From positions 496,001-560,000 of the forward strand of contig JADJPW010000002.1 in assembly GCA_016713035.1 (NCBI GenBank): a stretch of DNA of 64,000 bases, given 5' to 3'. This stretch comes from Verrucomicrobiaceae bacterium (GTDB taxonomy: Bacteria > Verrucomicrobiota > Verrucomicrobiia > Verrucomicrobiales > Verrucomicrobiaceae). The position numbers were made by a program, and so were the translations under genes. Shown here in pieces: positions 9,324-18,060 of this stretch. A model generated the notes under the pieces. That model did no database searches and was not told where the DNA came from. It saw only the letters and a list, made by a program, of their open reading frames with translations. How positions within the stretch are numbered: the first letter of the stretch is position 1; the number at the start of each line of letters is the position of its first letter.

Positions 9324-9889
9324 TCTCGACAATCCCACACGCATTTTGCTAGAACTGGATTCCCATCTGGATCATGCCGTGGAATTGACCTTGATCGGCA
9401 AGTCGGCCATCTGGCTCGGTTATGATGATCCACCGAGCGGCTACGGCGTGACGGCGGATGTTGACCTCGTCATTCCGGTAGAGCACTCCGAGGGCATGGA
9501 CCACGATATAGCCTTCTGGCAGTCACTCCAAGGAGGCTAACGCTGCGCTTGAGCCCTTTGGACTGTATCTCTCGCATATTTTCGAGCAACACTCGGTTTT
9601 TCTCCGGGCGGACTGGTCATCTCATCGGGTGCGTCTCACCCGGCCCATCACCCAGCATCTCGCTTTGTTCCGGCCGGCCACATTGGACCTGATTTTGACC
9701 AAAATGATGCGCGGAGACGATCCGCAGCACATGGAGGAGATTCAGTGGATGATCCACAAAGATCACATTCCCAGATATGACATGACAGGTTGCCTGGATG
9801 CGGCGGTGATTCCAAACGATGACCCCATCTGGCAGGAACTCTTTCAGCAGGCAAAAACCACTGTTCTCGCCATGTCGTATGAATCCTGA
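9313..9889 (+). pseudogene. DUF6036/AbiEii-like nucleotidyltransferase-fold protein, frameshifted
   Basis: The first frame gives an N-terminal half with LIGKSAIWLGY and TADVDLVIPV, like the Gly-Ser...DxD region of nucleotidyltransferase-fold proteins. It stops at TAA 9538-9540. The next frame continues at once as EANAALEPFGLYLSHIFEQH and runs to 9889, with LDLILTKMMRGDDPQHMEEI, a stretch typical of DUF6036-type proteins. Removing one G at about 9532-9535 joins the halves into about 191 residues. It overlaps the preceding gene by 11 bases. Whether the break is real or an assembly error cannot be told here. Confidence 0.6.
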
Positions 9890-9945
9890 TTGCGCAGACG
9901 TTTAGCCCACTCCAAATCATAAAACCCAACTCAAATCAAAAATAG

Positions 9946-11376
9946 ATGTCCATCCCCCATCTCCCCGCTCTCCGCAAAGGCCGCCCGTATGAGTCACTCG
10001 ATAAAGTGCAGGTCAAAGACCACAAAACCGGCGAAGTCTGCGCCGAGGTCAGCCAGGTGAATGCCGGCATCGTGCGCAAGGACCTTGCGAAGATCGGCGA
10101 GGCTCGCAAGGCGCTGAAAAAGTTCACTGTGCAGCAGCTCATCGACATCACCGCGAAGGCGGGCGATCTTTTCCTCAATGGCACGCTGCCCCTCGGTGAC
10201 AAAGGCCACACGCAGTCGCCGCAGGAATACATCGCCACGCTTTCCCGCACCAGCGGCCTGCCGCACATCATGGTGAAGCGGAACATGACGAAGATTCACT
10301 ACGCCATGACGAACATGACCACGATCCTGAATGGATTGTCGCGTGGCCTCGATCTGAGCGTCATTGATCGCGGCTTTGGCACCCAGGCCGGCTGCCCGGT
10401 GGCCTATTTCCCCACCACGAACTCGCTCGGCCTCGTCATGCCGTCGAATTCACCCGCGGTGAACTCGCTCTGGCTGCCCTCCATCGCGTTAAAAATCCCC
10501 GTGGTGATCAAACCGGGCCGTGAGGAGCCTTGGACGCCGTTTCGCCTCATCCAGGCCTTCATCGCCGCTGGCGCACCTGCGGAGGCGTTTGGCTTTTACC
10601 CCACCGATCACGAGGGCAGTGGCGAGGTCGTCAAGCTCAGCGGACGCAATCTCGTTTTCGGCGACGTGAACATCGCCAAGATGTATGAAAACAACCCCGC
10701 GGTGCAGGTGCACGGCCCCGGCTGGAGCAAGATCATCATCGGCGAGGACAAGATCGAAAACTGGCGCGAATACCTCGATGTCATCGTCGGCTCCATCAGC
10801 GACAACGGCGGACGTTCCTGTATCAATGCCAGCGTCGTCATCGTGCCGAAATACGGCAAGGAAATCGCCACTGCCATCGCCGAGCGCCTTGGCCCCGTGA
10901 AGCCGCTGCCCTCCGATGATGAAAACGCCAAGCTTTCCGGCTTCGCGAACGTCAAAATGGCCGACTACATCGACAGCGCCATCGACGCCGACCTGCAAAC
11001 ACCCGGCGCCGAGGATGTCACCGCCCAGTTCCGCGATGGACCGCGCAAAACCGAGTTCCAAGGCGGCACCTTCCTGCGACCCACGATCATCTGGTGCTCC
11101 GACAACAAGCACCCGCTCGCCAACCGCGAATTCCTCTGCCCCTACGCCAGCGTGCTCGAAGTGCCGCAGGGCGAGGTGCTCGGCCGCATCGGCTACAGCC
11201 TCATCGTCACCGCCATCACGCAGGACGAGGCCTTCATCAATGACCTCCTCGAGTGCCCCACCATCGACCGCCTCAACATCGGACCGATCAGCACCATGAA
11301 GATCAGTTGGGACCAGCCGCACGAGGGCAACATGTTCGAGTTCCTCTACAAGCGCCGCTCGATTGATTGCGCGTGA
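9946..11376 (+). CDS. Aldehyde dehydrogenase family protein (EhpG/LuxC-like)
   Basis: A 476-residue NAD(P)-dependent aldehyde dehydrogenase fold. The catalytic Cys is residue 292 in GGRSCINAS. The Rossmann part carries NSPAVNSLWLPSIALKIPVVIKPG, corresponding to the usual PWNxP...KP region. Next to an adenylate-forming enzyme, it may act as a reductase that turns the activated acyl group into an aldehyde, as LuxC and EhpG do, or run oxidatively. The downstream iron-type alcohol dehydrogenase starts 51 bases later, with a REP-like hairpin in the gap. Confidence 0.85.
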   Translation: MSIPHLPALRKGRPYESLDKVQVKDHKTGEVCAEVSQVNAGIVRKDLAKIGEARKALKKFTVQQLIDITAKAGDLFLNGTLPLGDKGHTQSPQEYIATLSRTSGLPHIMVKRNMTKIHYAMTNMTTILNGLSRGLDLSVIDRGFGTQAGCPVAYFPTTNSLGLVMPSNSPAVNSLWLPSIALKIPVVIKPGREEPWTPFRLIQAFIAAGAPAEAFGFYPTDHEGSGEVVKLSGRNLVFGDVNIAKMYENNPAVQVHGPGWSKIIIGEDKIENWREYLDVIVGSISDNGGRSCINASVVIVPKYGKEIATAIAERLGPVKPLPSDDENAKLSGFANVKMADYIDSAIDADLQTPGAEDVTAQFRDGPRKTEFQGGTFLRPTIIWCSDNKHPLANREFLCPYASVLEVPQGEVLGRIGYSLIVTAITQDEAFINDLLECPTIDRLNIGPISTMKISWDQPHEGNMFEFLYKRRSIDCA

Positions 11377-11382
11377 GCCAAT

Positions 11383-11406
11383 GTAGCACGGGCTTTCCTG
11401 CCCGTG
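11383..11406 (+). repeat. REP-like hairpin with GTAGC foot
   Basis: GTAGC (11383-11387) is followed by a perfect 7-bp inverted repeat, CACGGGC (11387-11393) and GCCCGTG (11400-11406), with a 6-base loop. It lies between the aldehyde and alcohol dehydrogenase genes. It has the same architecture as hairpins at 16.9, 18.1, 26.9, 27.0 and 27.3 kb: GTAGC or its complement next to a stem of variable sequence. Confidence 0.6.
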
Positions 11407-11427
11407 TTCGCCTCCAATAGCTCCGTC

Positions 11428-12552
11428 ATGTCCACCCTCATCCCCTTCGATCACCAGCCGCGCACGCGCCTTGTTTTTGGCAATGGCACGCTTTCACGCG
11501 TCGGTGAGCTGGTACGGGAATATGGCGGCTCACGGGTGCTGGTGGTGAGTGATCCCGGCATCGTGACGGCGGGTTACACGGAGCGTGCTTCGGGCTTTTT
11601 GAGGGAAGCGGGTCTGGCGGTCGAGATTTTTGGCCAGGTGCGGGAAAATCCGAGCACGGAGGATGTCGATGCTTGTGTGGCAGTGGCGCGGGAATTTGGC
11701 GCGGACTTCATCATCGGCCTCGGTGGTGGCAGCAGCATGGACACGGCGAAAGGCTGTAACTTCATCCTCACCAACGGCGGTCGCATCCACGACTACTGGG
11801 GCACCGGCAAGGCCACCAAGCCCATGCTGCCGATCATCGCCATCCCCACGACCGCAGGCACTGGCAGCGAGTGCCAGAGCTATGCGCTCATTTCCGATGC
11901 CGACACGCATGTCAAAATGGCCTGCGGCGATCCCAAAGCCGCCGCGAAGGCCGCCATCCTCGATCCTGAGCTCACCGTCTCCCAGCCACGTCGCGTGACC
12001 GTTTGCACCGGCATCGACGCCATCTCGCATGCGCTCGAAACGGCCGTCACGAAGAAACGCAATGCCCTCAGCATGCTTTACTCGCGCGAGGGCTTCCGAC
12101 TTTGCCATGCGGGCTTCCCGCGTGTGCTACGGAACCCAAAAGACACCGAGGCACGCGGCATGATGCTCCTCGGCGCGGCTTACGCGGGCATCGCCATCGA
12201 AAACAGCATGCTCGGTGCCGCGCACTCGTGCGCGAATCCGCTCACCGCCCTCTTCCACGTCACGCACGGCGATGCCGTGGGCGTGATGCTGCCGCACGTC
12301 ATCCGTTTCAATGCCGCGCAGCCCGAGATCGCCGCCATCTACGAATCCTACTTCGATGGCGACCTCGCCGACCGCGTGAGCGAACTGCTCTGGGAAGCCC
12401 AAATGCCTCGCACCATCACCGAGCACGGCGTGAAGCTCGAAAACCTTCGCGACCTCGCCGAAATGGCCGCAAAACAATGGACCGCCCAGTTCAATCCGCG
12501 CCTGCCGAGTGTAGAGGACTTTGTGGAGCTGTATCGCGCGGCGTTGGGATGA
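11428..12552 (+). CDS. Iron-containing alcohol dehydrogenase
   Basis: A 374-residue group III alcohol dehydrogenase. GLGGGSSMDTAKG is the NAD-binding motif, IPTTAGTGSE the conserved family signature, and metal ligands are seen in TGIDAISHALE, GAAHSCANP and HVTHGDAVGVMLPHV. The start is set at ATG 11428 (MSTLIPFDHQPRTRLVFGNG), where family similarity begins. It completes the acid/aldehyde/alcohol set with 7689-8750 and 9946-11376. It is convergent with the next gene, 4 bases apart. Confidence 0.9.
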   Translation: MSTLIPFDHQPRTRLVFGNGTLSRVGELVREYGGSRVLVVSDPGIVTAGYTERASGFLREAGLAVEIFGQVRENPSTEDVDACVAVAREFGADFIIGLGGGSSMDTAKGCNFILTNGGRIHDYWGTGKATKPMLPIIAIPTTAGTGSECQSYALISDADTHVKMACGDPKAAAKAAILDPELTVSQPRRVTVCTGIDAISHALETAVTKKRNALSMLYSREGFRLCHAGFPRVLRNPKDTEARGMMLLGAAYAGIAIENSMLGAAHSCANPLTALFHVTHGDAVGVMLPHVIRFNAAQPEIAAIYESYFDGDLADRVSELLWEAQMPRTITEHGVKLENLRDLAEMAAKQWTAQFNPRLPSVEDFVELYRAALG

Positions 12553-12556
12553 TTTC

Positions 12557-12982
12557 TCACACCGCCCCGACTTGGCGCAGCCATTCCTCGAGGTTGTAGT
12601 AGTTCGTGATGCGGGCCACCAGGGTCCCATTCAGCTCAAAGAATGCCCCGACACGCAGGCGATAGCGCTGGCCCGTAGCGGGCGGCAGTCCGTCATCGGT
12701 GGAGAGGTATTGGCCTTCGATGAAAAACTCCGCTGCGCCGCGTGTGCCGCTTTCATCAGCAAAGACGACGAGATCGACGACCTGCTCGCGGTAGCAGCGG
12801 TCCATGCGCTGGAGGAAGGCCTCAAAGACCGCTTTCCCCACCTCACAGCCGCCTTGATTGATGTCGTGCGCCACATCATCTGCCAGGAGGCGGAGGAAGG
12901 CTTCACGGTCGCCAGAGTTGAAGGTGGCGTAGTAAGTGTGGATGAGCTGGAGGGCGTTTTCGCGTGGGCTGGTCATGGTCAC
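12557..12982 (-). CDS. SnoaL/NTF2-like protein
   Basis: A 141-residue alpha+beta-barrel protein. ALQLIHTYYATFNSGDREAF at the N-terminus, followed by LADDVAHDIN and a C-terminal RITNYYNLEEWL, matches SnoaL-like/ketosteroid-isomerase-type NTF2 proteins with a cone-shaped pocket. Members include isomerases, cyclases and non-catalytic binders, so no reaction is proposed. Starts at 12982 and 12976 (MTSPREN) are both possible. Convergent with the alcohol dehydrogenase. Confidence 0.82.
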   Translation of the reverse strand: MTMTSPRENALQLIHTYYATFNSGDREAFLRLLADDVAHDINQGGCEVGKAVFEAFLQRMDRCYREQVVDLVVFADESGTRGAAEFFIEGQYLSTDDGLPPATGQRYRLRVGAFFELNGTLVARITNYYNLEEWLRQVGAV

Positions 12983-13126
12983 ACGAGCATGTGGAGATGC
13001 CGCAAAGCGTCAATGTAGAGCTAACGGACGCAGGCACTTGCATGAGATGTGCTGAGCACTGCCAAAGGGTGGCTATACAGGCCCCGGATAGGCGTCCATA
13101 CGCTCCAAATCCATGCCCGCATTTTC

Positions 13127-13501
13127 TCACCCTACCTCGAACCGCAACACCACCTTGCCAAAGTCCAGCACCCGCGTGCCATCGGGCAGCGTGCTGCGGA
13201 ATTCGGCAGGGATTTGGTAATACTTCGAGCGCTGATCCGCCTCCTCACCGGGATTCACACGGATCACCAGCCCGGCTTTCTTCAGTTGCTGGAGATGCCG
13301 TCCCATCATGTCTGGATGGCAGTCCAACCTCTTCGCAAGCACGATCACCGATGGGAAACTCCCATCCGCCAGCTCCCGCAGCACCGCATGGCGCATCGGG
13401 TCCGTGATCGCGCGGAGGACGACCAAAGCAGCGCCGACAATCCCAGATTGCACCTTCACCGAGTCTCCAAGGCCCAGAAACCAGAGCCCACCGTCTGCCA
13501 T
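13127..13501 (-). CDS. ArsR-type winged-helix transcription regulator
   Basis: The C-terminal 100 residues read as a winged helix: ITDPMRHAVLRELADG (helices 1-2), VIVLAKRLDCHPDMMGRHLQQLKKAGLV (recognition helix) and a short wing with RSKYYQIP. The frame stays open to 13771, but the extra N-terminal part is built from palindromic repeat DNA with unnatural composition. A start near 13501 (MADGGLWFLG) or one of the GTG codons about 14 residues further in is more likely. No metal-binding cysteine pattern is obvious. Its target may be its own promoter in the repeat-rich region upstream. Confidence 0.6.
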   Translation of the reverse strand: MADGGLWFLGLGDSVKVQSGIVGAALVVLRAITDPMRHAVLRELADGSFPSVIVLAKRLDCHPDMMGRHLQQLKKAGLVIRVNPGEEADQRSKYYQIPAEFRSTLPDGTRVLDFGKVVLRFEVG

Positions 13502-13524
13502 TCGCCCCCAAAAAGCTCCCATAC

Positions 13525-13735
13525 CAGAGCCCAAAAGCAGGGTAATCGAGCCCCCCAGGCTCCGATGCCCGAGCTTCCACTCTGGTAATACCACCCCCAA
13601 ACCCTCAATACCAGAGCCTCCAGCAGGGTAATTGCAGTTCCAAAGCACCGATGCCGGAGCCCAGAGCCGGGTAATCGGTGCTTTAGGGTGCCAAAGCCAG
13701 AGCCCAAGCTCTGGCATCGGAGCAAAAGTCTCGAA
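13525..13735. repeat. Cluster of imperfect palindromic repeats
   Basis: About 200 bases carry at least three imperfect copies of a unit with AGC(A/C)GGGTAAT followed after 20-30 bases by CCGATGCC(C/G)GAGC. Two strong hairpins are visible: AAAGCACCGAT (13642-13652) with ATCGGTGCTTT (13674-13684), an 11-bp perfect stem, and CCAGAGC (13697-13703) with GCTCTGG (13708-13714). They fill the gap between the regulator gene and the mobile-element remnant. The function is unknown: REP-like DNA or operators. Confidence 0.6.
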
Positions 13736-13818
13736 ATGAAGACTTTTTGGCATAAATGGCTGCCCGGGCAAGACCGGGAAGCTGACTATTCATGCGCTGC
13801 CGAGCAGACTGCGAGCCC

Positions 13819-14607
13819 TCAGTCATACAGCCTCAAAAACGCCTCCAAATCCTCATCCGGCTGGCAGAGGATCACATCGAAGGGCAGCAGGTCTCCGTCC
13901 TTCAGGTAGCAGTTTCGCGGCAGGGCGTCGATGGCGAGCGTCTGGAAGGCGTAATTGAAGAACAGGCTGTGTTGGCCCGTGGGATCGACGATCCGCGTCC
14001 AACCGGACGCGATGAATTGCTGCTCGATCTCGCGATCCGTAGCCGGTTCACCATGATACTGCGGCTGGCTGATGGCGAAGGACACCTGCCCATCCGCCCA
14101 CCGCACCACGGAGGTGAGCTTCACATCATCGCCAAACACGTCATTCGCCGCGATCCAGCGCTCCAGATACTCCATCGGCGTGGCATGGATGAACTCGATG
14201 GCCTTTCGCGTGCCCGGCTCGCCACGCAGGTTTGGCACTGCATGTGTCAGCACCTTCGGAATGAGGCCGAATTTGGGCGGGATGGTGATTTTGACCATAC
14301 GGTCGATCTCCTCATCAAACTCGACGAGATGCTCGGTGCCGAGATGGGACTCCGAAGCGGCCTTGAAATGCTCCCAAGAGACGTCGGGAGTGCTTAAGAG
14401 CCCAAGTTCGCGACCGAGAGCACAAGCTTGTTCGGCTTGGTCTTTCGCGAGGCGGGCCCGGTCGTTCCCAGCACCTTCGAGGTGGTGGCCACAAAGGTCG
14501 CGTAGTCGGTCACGGAAGGCTTCAAGCGAATGGCCTTCGTGATGGGCTGCGGGCTGTTTTTTTTCGGATTCACGATGGGTGGAGTATGCAGGATGACAAA
14601 GTTGGCG
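13819..14607 (-). pseudogene. 5'-truncated protein from a large mobile-element (polyvalent-type) gene
   Basis: The frame from ATG 14298 gives 159 residues (MVKITIPPKFGLIPK...DLEAFLRLYD). Coding quality continues upstream without a start, through HLVEFDEEIDRM, DVSWEHFKAASESHLGTEH and RARLAKDQAEQ, up to codon 14607. It then meets the TGA that is also the stop of the KAP gene. IEFIHATPMEYLERW and QPQYHGEPATDREIE resemble, from memory, kinase-like domains in very large polyvalent proteins of phages and plasmids; this is a weak recollection. The gene looks cut off at its 5' end by arrival of the KAP gene. Confidence 0.5.
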
Positions 14608-16827
14608 TCAATACAGCGTTCCTGTGGGAATATGGGCAGCCAGCGAGTTCAGTTTTTTCCGTGGTTCCTCTCGTGCAAATGAATTCAGAAAGCTCCAGGC
14701 AATAGATTCAAGGGACTGGAACTCCCGATCAAATATAGATGAAGTTTTGACCTCCCCGTTACCTGCCAACTCCTTCACTTGTGAAGTAAGCGCCGTCCTC
14801 AGTGCTTCAAGATCAATAATCTCGCTAATATCACGAATCGACTTTTTGTCCTTCCAAGTCCAACAACAGGAAGCATCATCAGGAGTGCCTGAAAAGCCGC
14901 AGCCTGCTGCAAGGAAGTGAAGGGCCAAATCCGGTCTTTTGGTAACAATTTCCGTCACTCGCGCTCGCGTCTCACCTTCTTTTCGATTTCGCCAAATTAG
15001 GCAAACCATTTCCATGGTGGAGTTGGAGCTATCGGGTGGATATTCGATGAACTCCTTCAGAACCCTTTCTGCGAGCGCCTGCTCAACAAGTGCAGGTTCC
15101 CACTTGATTCCGCCGCTTGTCTTGGATCCTTTGCTTCTGCAATATTCGGGCAAATTGTCGAGGAATGCACATGACCAACCAAAATCCGTTGAGGCTCGGA
15201 TCGCAATCAATGCTGCCGAGCTGACAGATTCCTCCGAGCCTAAGGTCAGGGTTGTTTCGGCAGCAATCTCCGCGCTTTGATTGCGGTAGGTCCCTGAAAA
15301 TACGCCAGTTCGAGTGTTAGGAGTGTCTTTTGCTGCTTGAGCAAGGACTTGAATCAGTGGCAATTTTGATGTGAGTTGCAGGTCATTTACCATCAATCGC
15401 AATTTGCCAAGAAAAGCTGCGACATAGGGAGCGCCGAGGTGTGCACAAAGTGAGTTATGTGCTGGAGGAAGATTATCAGGTTGGAGAGAGCTTACCCAAT
15501 CGCCAACGATGTTGTCACCGACATCATCTTCTTGAATTGCGCCTGAAAAATATCGCCAAAAGTAATCCTTCGAGCAAAGCCTACGATCTCTACTCCATTC
15601 ATCGTGGTTCTCACCTTCGGCGTTTGGGATCAACTGCGGAAACCAGAGCTCAAGTCCGCTTTTCACTTCTTCATGCTCTCGGTCGGTTACTTCGCCGATA
15701 GAAGTAATAATCTCAGACCAAGCCTGGTTCTTATATTTTGATCTGCGCTCCTCGTTTGCGAAGAGAGCCTCGACAGCTGATTCCAAAGATTCACCACGCA
15801 TCATCCTCGGCATGAGTTTTCTAATGGTTTCGTGAAGGGCGGGTCTGAGCAGCCTGATTGATTCTAGAAGCATTAAATCGACAGGATTGAGTTCGCCGAC
15901 AGGCAACATTCCTAATGCAAATCGATAAGCATTCGCGAGCGATTTTGCTTTTCGTGGAGTCGTCACCATTGGCATGCACAGGTGATCAAATATTTTAGTG
16001 CATCTGGTTGCTTCGCCGCCTGTCAACCTATGACCTGATTGGGGTATCACTTCACAAAGCAGTTTGAAAGTGTAATCGCGAAGTTTGTAATCGGGAATAG
16101 ATGGAAGCGAGAGCCTGACATTGATGATCTTTTCGAGGTAAGATCGACCGGTTTTCGAATCTCCATCAATTCGCTGCCCAATGATTTGGCTCACATGATC
16201 CTCATCCATGGCCAGCAGATAGGTCGTGTTTGGAAGATCGGCAGTGAGCTTGATCAAACGAAACAGTGTCAGAATCTCGCTGGCTTCCAACCGATCAATG
16301 TCATCAAGTAACACAATGATCCTCCACTTGGATTTCTCGAGATGCGCTCGCGCTTGAGCCCGAACTTCCTCGATTTGAGTGCGTAACTGGCCACTCAAAA
16401 ACCCAAGCGCGCCAGTTGCCAAGGCACCACTCCCTGCGCTCTGAAGGTCAGCAAAGGCTCCAGCCATGCTTTTCAGTGCATCCATGTGTTTGGCCAAACC
16501 ATTTTTGATCCCCTGCCATGCGGTTAGGACTTCAAGCTCCGGATCGATGGCCTTTACCAATGCGGAGAACAATTCAAATATCAGAACATCCTCACCGCTG
16601 AATCTCCAAGGATTAAACTCGGCAATCTTGCACTTCCCCAGAACAGCCAGTCTGTCTTTCACATAGCGCATGGCAGTGCTCTTCCCGCTACCCCACTCAC
16701 CTATGATCGAAACGACCAATGGATCGCCAAGAGGCCTAGAAATCATCGTCTCAGCAACCCGGTCAGCAAACGGGCGGCGGCCAAAGAGATCGATCTCTGC
16801 TGGAAGGTCGGGATCGTAGTGAGACAT
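14608..16827 (-). CDS. KAP-family P-loop NTPase
   Basis: A 739-residue KAP NTPase. Walker A is GEWGSGKST (residues 43-51) and Walker B is IIVLLDDIDRLE, followed by the sensor region TTYLLAMDED. FNPWRFSGED is the conserved KAP segment. No convincing transmembrane pair is seen, so it is probably the soluble type. KAP NTPases are found in phage-defence and mobile regions as well as in membrane signalling. Here it sits between a mobile-protein remnant and a TIR-like gene in an accessory region, so a defence role is plausible but unproven. The long C-terminal half has no recognised domain. Lower GC and runs of A/T set it apart from the flanking genes. Confidence 0.85.
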   Translation of the reverse strand: MSHYDPDLPAEIDLFGRRPFADRVAETMISRPLGDPLVVSIIGEWGSGKSTAMRYVKDRLAVLGKCKIAEFNPWRFSGEDVLIFELFSALVKAIDPELEVLTAWQGIKNGLAKHMDALKSMAGAFADLQSAGSGALATGALGFLSGQLRTQIEEVRAQARAHLEKSKWRIIVLLDDIDRLEASEILTLFRLIKLTADLPNTTYLLAMDEDHVSQIIGQRIDGDSKTGRSYLEKIINVRLSLPSIPDYKLRDYTFKLLCEVIPQSGHRLTGGEATRCTKIFDHLCMPMVTTPRKAKSLANAYRFALGMLPVGELNPVDLMLLESIRLLRPALHETIRKLMPRMMRGESLESAVEALFANEERRSKYKNQAWSEIITSIGEVTDREHEEVKSGLELWFPQLIPNAEGENHDEWSRDRRLCSKDYFWRYFSGAIQEDDVGDNIVGDWVSSLQPDNLPPAHNSLCAHLGAPYVAAFLGKLRLMVNDLQLTSKLPLIQVLAQAAKDTPNTRTGVFSGTYRNQSAEIAAETTLTLGSEESVSSAALIAIRASTDFGWSCAFLDNLPEYCRSKGSKTSGGIKWEPALVEQALAERVLKEFIEYPPDSSNSTMEMVCLIWRNRKEGETRARVTEIVTKRPDLALHFLAAGCGFSGTPDDASCCWTWKDKKSIRDISEIIDLEALRTALTSQVKELAGNGEVKTSSIFDREFQSLESIAWSFLNSFAREEPRKKLNSLAAHIPTGTLY

Positions 16828-16906
16828 GAGCGATTCGAGTTATTTTTGTTTCAGGAACCATGAATGGTTCGTCGCTGAAGTCTGCATCCGTTTCTGTGGA
16901 AAGTAA

Positions 16907-16935
16907 AAAGGCGGCTGGGAAAGCCAGCCGCCTTT
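16907..16935 (-). terminator. Rho-independent terminator of the partial gnd copy
   Basis: A 12-bp stem, AAAGGCGGCTGG (16907-16918) with CCAGCCGCCTTT (16924-16935), followed on the minus strand by a T run. It sits in the same relative position as the terminator after the intact gnd gene, although the stem sequence differs. Confidence 0.7.
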
Positions 16936-16950
16936 AGGGAACGTTTTGCT

Positions 16951-16977
16951 CATCTCGCGGAGCGAGATGGCTACTTT
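16951..16977 (-). repeat. REP-like hairpin with GGCTACTTT tail
   Basis: CATCTCGC and GCGAGATG form an 8-bp stem around GGA, followed by GGCTACTTT (GTAGCC on the minus strand). The same hairpin occurs at 27010-27036 and inverted at 26923-26941. It abuts the stop codon of the partial gnd copy. Confidence 0.65.
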
Positions 16978-17166
16978 AGCCAATGACCTCAGGCCATTCC
17001 GTATGGAACATCTGGCCTTCGGGCTTGTCGGTGCGTTCGTAGGTGTGGGCACCGAAGAAGTCGCGCTGGGCTTGGAGGAGGTTGGCGGGGAGGCGGGCGG
17101 CGCGGTAGCTGTCGTAGTAGCCGAGGGAGGCGCTGAAGGCGGGAACCTGGATGCCGTTGAGGGTGG
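16969..17166 (-). pseudogene. Duplicated 3' end of gnd
   Basis: These 198 bases match 18147-18344, the last part of gnd plus its downstream GGCTACTTT, at roughly 96% by eye and with no gaps. They encode NGIQVPAFSASLGYYDS...EWPEVIG, the C-terminal 60 residues of 6-phosphogluconate dehydrogenase, with the TAA kept. No start exists. The copy begins exactly at the end of the TIR-like gene, which suggests that 17167-18146 arrived by recombination at the gnd 3' end and left one old end behind. Confidence 0.85.
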
Positions 17167-17168
17167 GT

Positions 17169-17798
17169 TTATGATCCCGAGTTTTCGAGCCAGTGCTCAA
17201 CGATCCGCAGCCAGTCCACAAAAGAGACTTCGCTCTCATGGAGCCTGAAACGGACCAGCGTCGGCGGCACGGCGGCCAAAAAATCCTGATACTGGCGAAT
17301 CAGGGCTTTGCTTCCTGGTAGTGGCGAGGCTGTGGCTGAGGAGGCGTTCAGCCAATCACGCACGGCACCAATGAGCCGCAGTGGATCATTGCCATGAGCC
17401 TTGATGTCTTGCCCGGCAATGTCCGAGACGAACTTTTGATAACGAAATCGCTCCACATCGAGAATGAGCGTTCGCTTCCGCCGCTGTGCAATGTTTCCAA
17501 AACGGGCAGCTCCAAGGAATAAACCGAGTTCCAGTGGCATGTTAAAACGGGGAAGCCCGTTGATTGCGTCCAGAGAGGTGCGTGAAATGTCGTGCAGGCC
17601 ATATCGGCAGGATTCGATCAAGCGGAGGATTTTACTCAGCCTCACTTCTCCTGCGTCCACGACCTCCAGCGCACAGCGGGCCTTATAGCCACAGGCATGG
17701 ATGGCGAAAACCATGGCGCGGAGCAAGGGAAGGTGCTCGTCATCGAAGGGGCAGTTGATGAACACCTGCCGATCATAGTCCGCTATAGGAGTTTTCAT
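17169..17798 (-). CDS. TIR/nucleoside-deoxyribosyltransferase-like protein (putative defence effector)
   Basis: A 209-residue Rossmann-like protein. It opens with DRQVFINCPFDDEH, then AIHACGYKARCALEVVDAGE, RLIESCRYGLHDISRT and LPRFNMPLELGLFLGA. This order of FINCPFD, a charged beta-alpha unit and a NMPLELG segment resembles TIR-like and deoxyribosyltransferase-like domains that act on NAD or nucleotides (fold-level inference). Glu in the NMPLELG segment is a candidate catalytic residue. RBS-like AGAAGGG precedes the ATG. A 57-codon gene ends 20 bases upstream on the same strand. Its insertion between gnd copies, next to a KAP NTPase, supports an accessory or defence role. Confidence 0.65.
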   Translation of the reverse strand: MKTPIADYDRQVFINCPFDDEHLPLLRAMVFAIHACGYKARCALEVVDAGEVRLSKILRLIESCRYGLHDISRTSLDAINGLPRFNMPLELGLFLGAARFGNIAQRRKRTLILDVERFRYQKFVSDIAGQDIKAHGNDPLRLIGAVRDWLNASSATASPLPGSKALIRQYQDFLAAVPPTLVRFRLHESEVSFVDWLRIVEHWLENSGS

Positions 17799-17818
17799 TG
17801 CCCTTCTGGGTGAATGGT

Positions 17819-17992
17819 TCAGGCTCTGGTCGCCTTGGCTTCACGCACGATGCGTTTGATCAAACCCAGGGGGAGATTGCCTTTGGCTGTCACTGGCATG
17901 AGCTGAACTTTCACGCCGCCAATCACCGTGAAGCGCTGTTTGGGTGTAAGGCGCTGTTTGCGGATGTTTTTAAGACTTTGGGTGGCTTTCAC
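17819..17992 (-). CDS. Small basic protein upstream of the TIR-like gene
   Basis: A GTG-initiated frame of 57 residues rich in Lys and Arg (begins VKATQSLKNIRKQRLTPK, ends RIVREAKATRA). It lies 20 bases before the TIR-like gene on the same strand, and both sit between the two gnd ends. An in-frame TAA lies two codons before the GTG, so the gene cannot extend. Composition is protein-like and the two are probably cotranscribed. It could be a small DNA- or RNA-binding partner or antitoxin (inference only). Confidence 0.5.
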   Translation of the reverse strand: MKATQSLKNIRKQRLTPKQRFTVIGGVKVQLMPVTAKGNLPLGLIKRIVREAKATRA

Positions 17993-18060
17993 GCTTTATA
18001 AATACCTTGATGGAGAGCAGGCGGCAAGACCGGTTTGAGCCCTGAAGTCAAAAGTTCATA

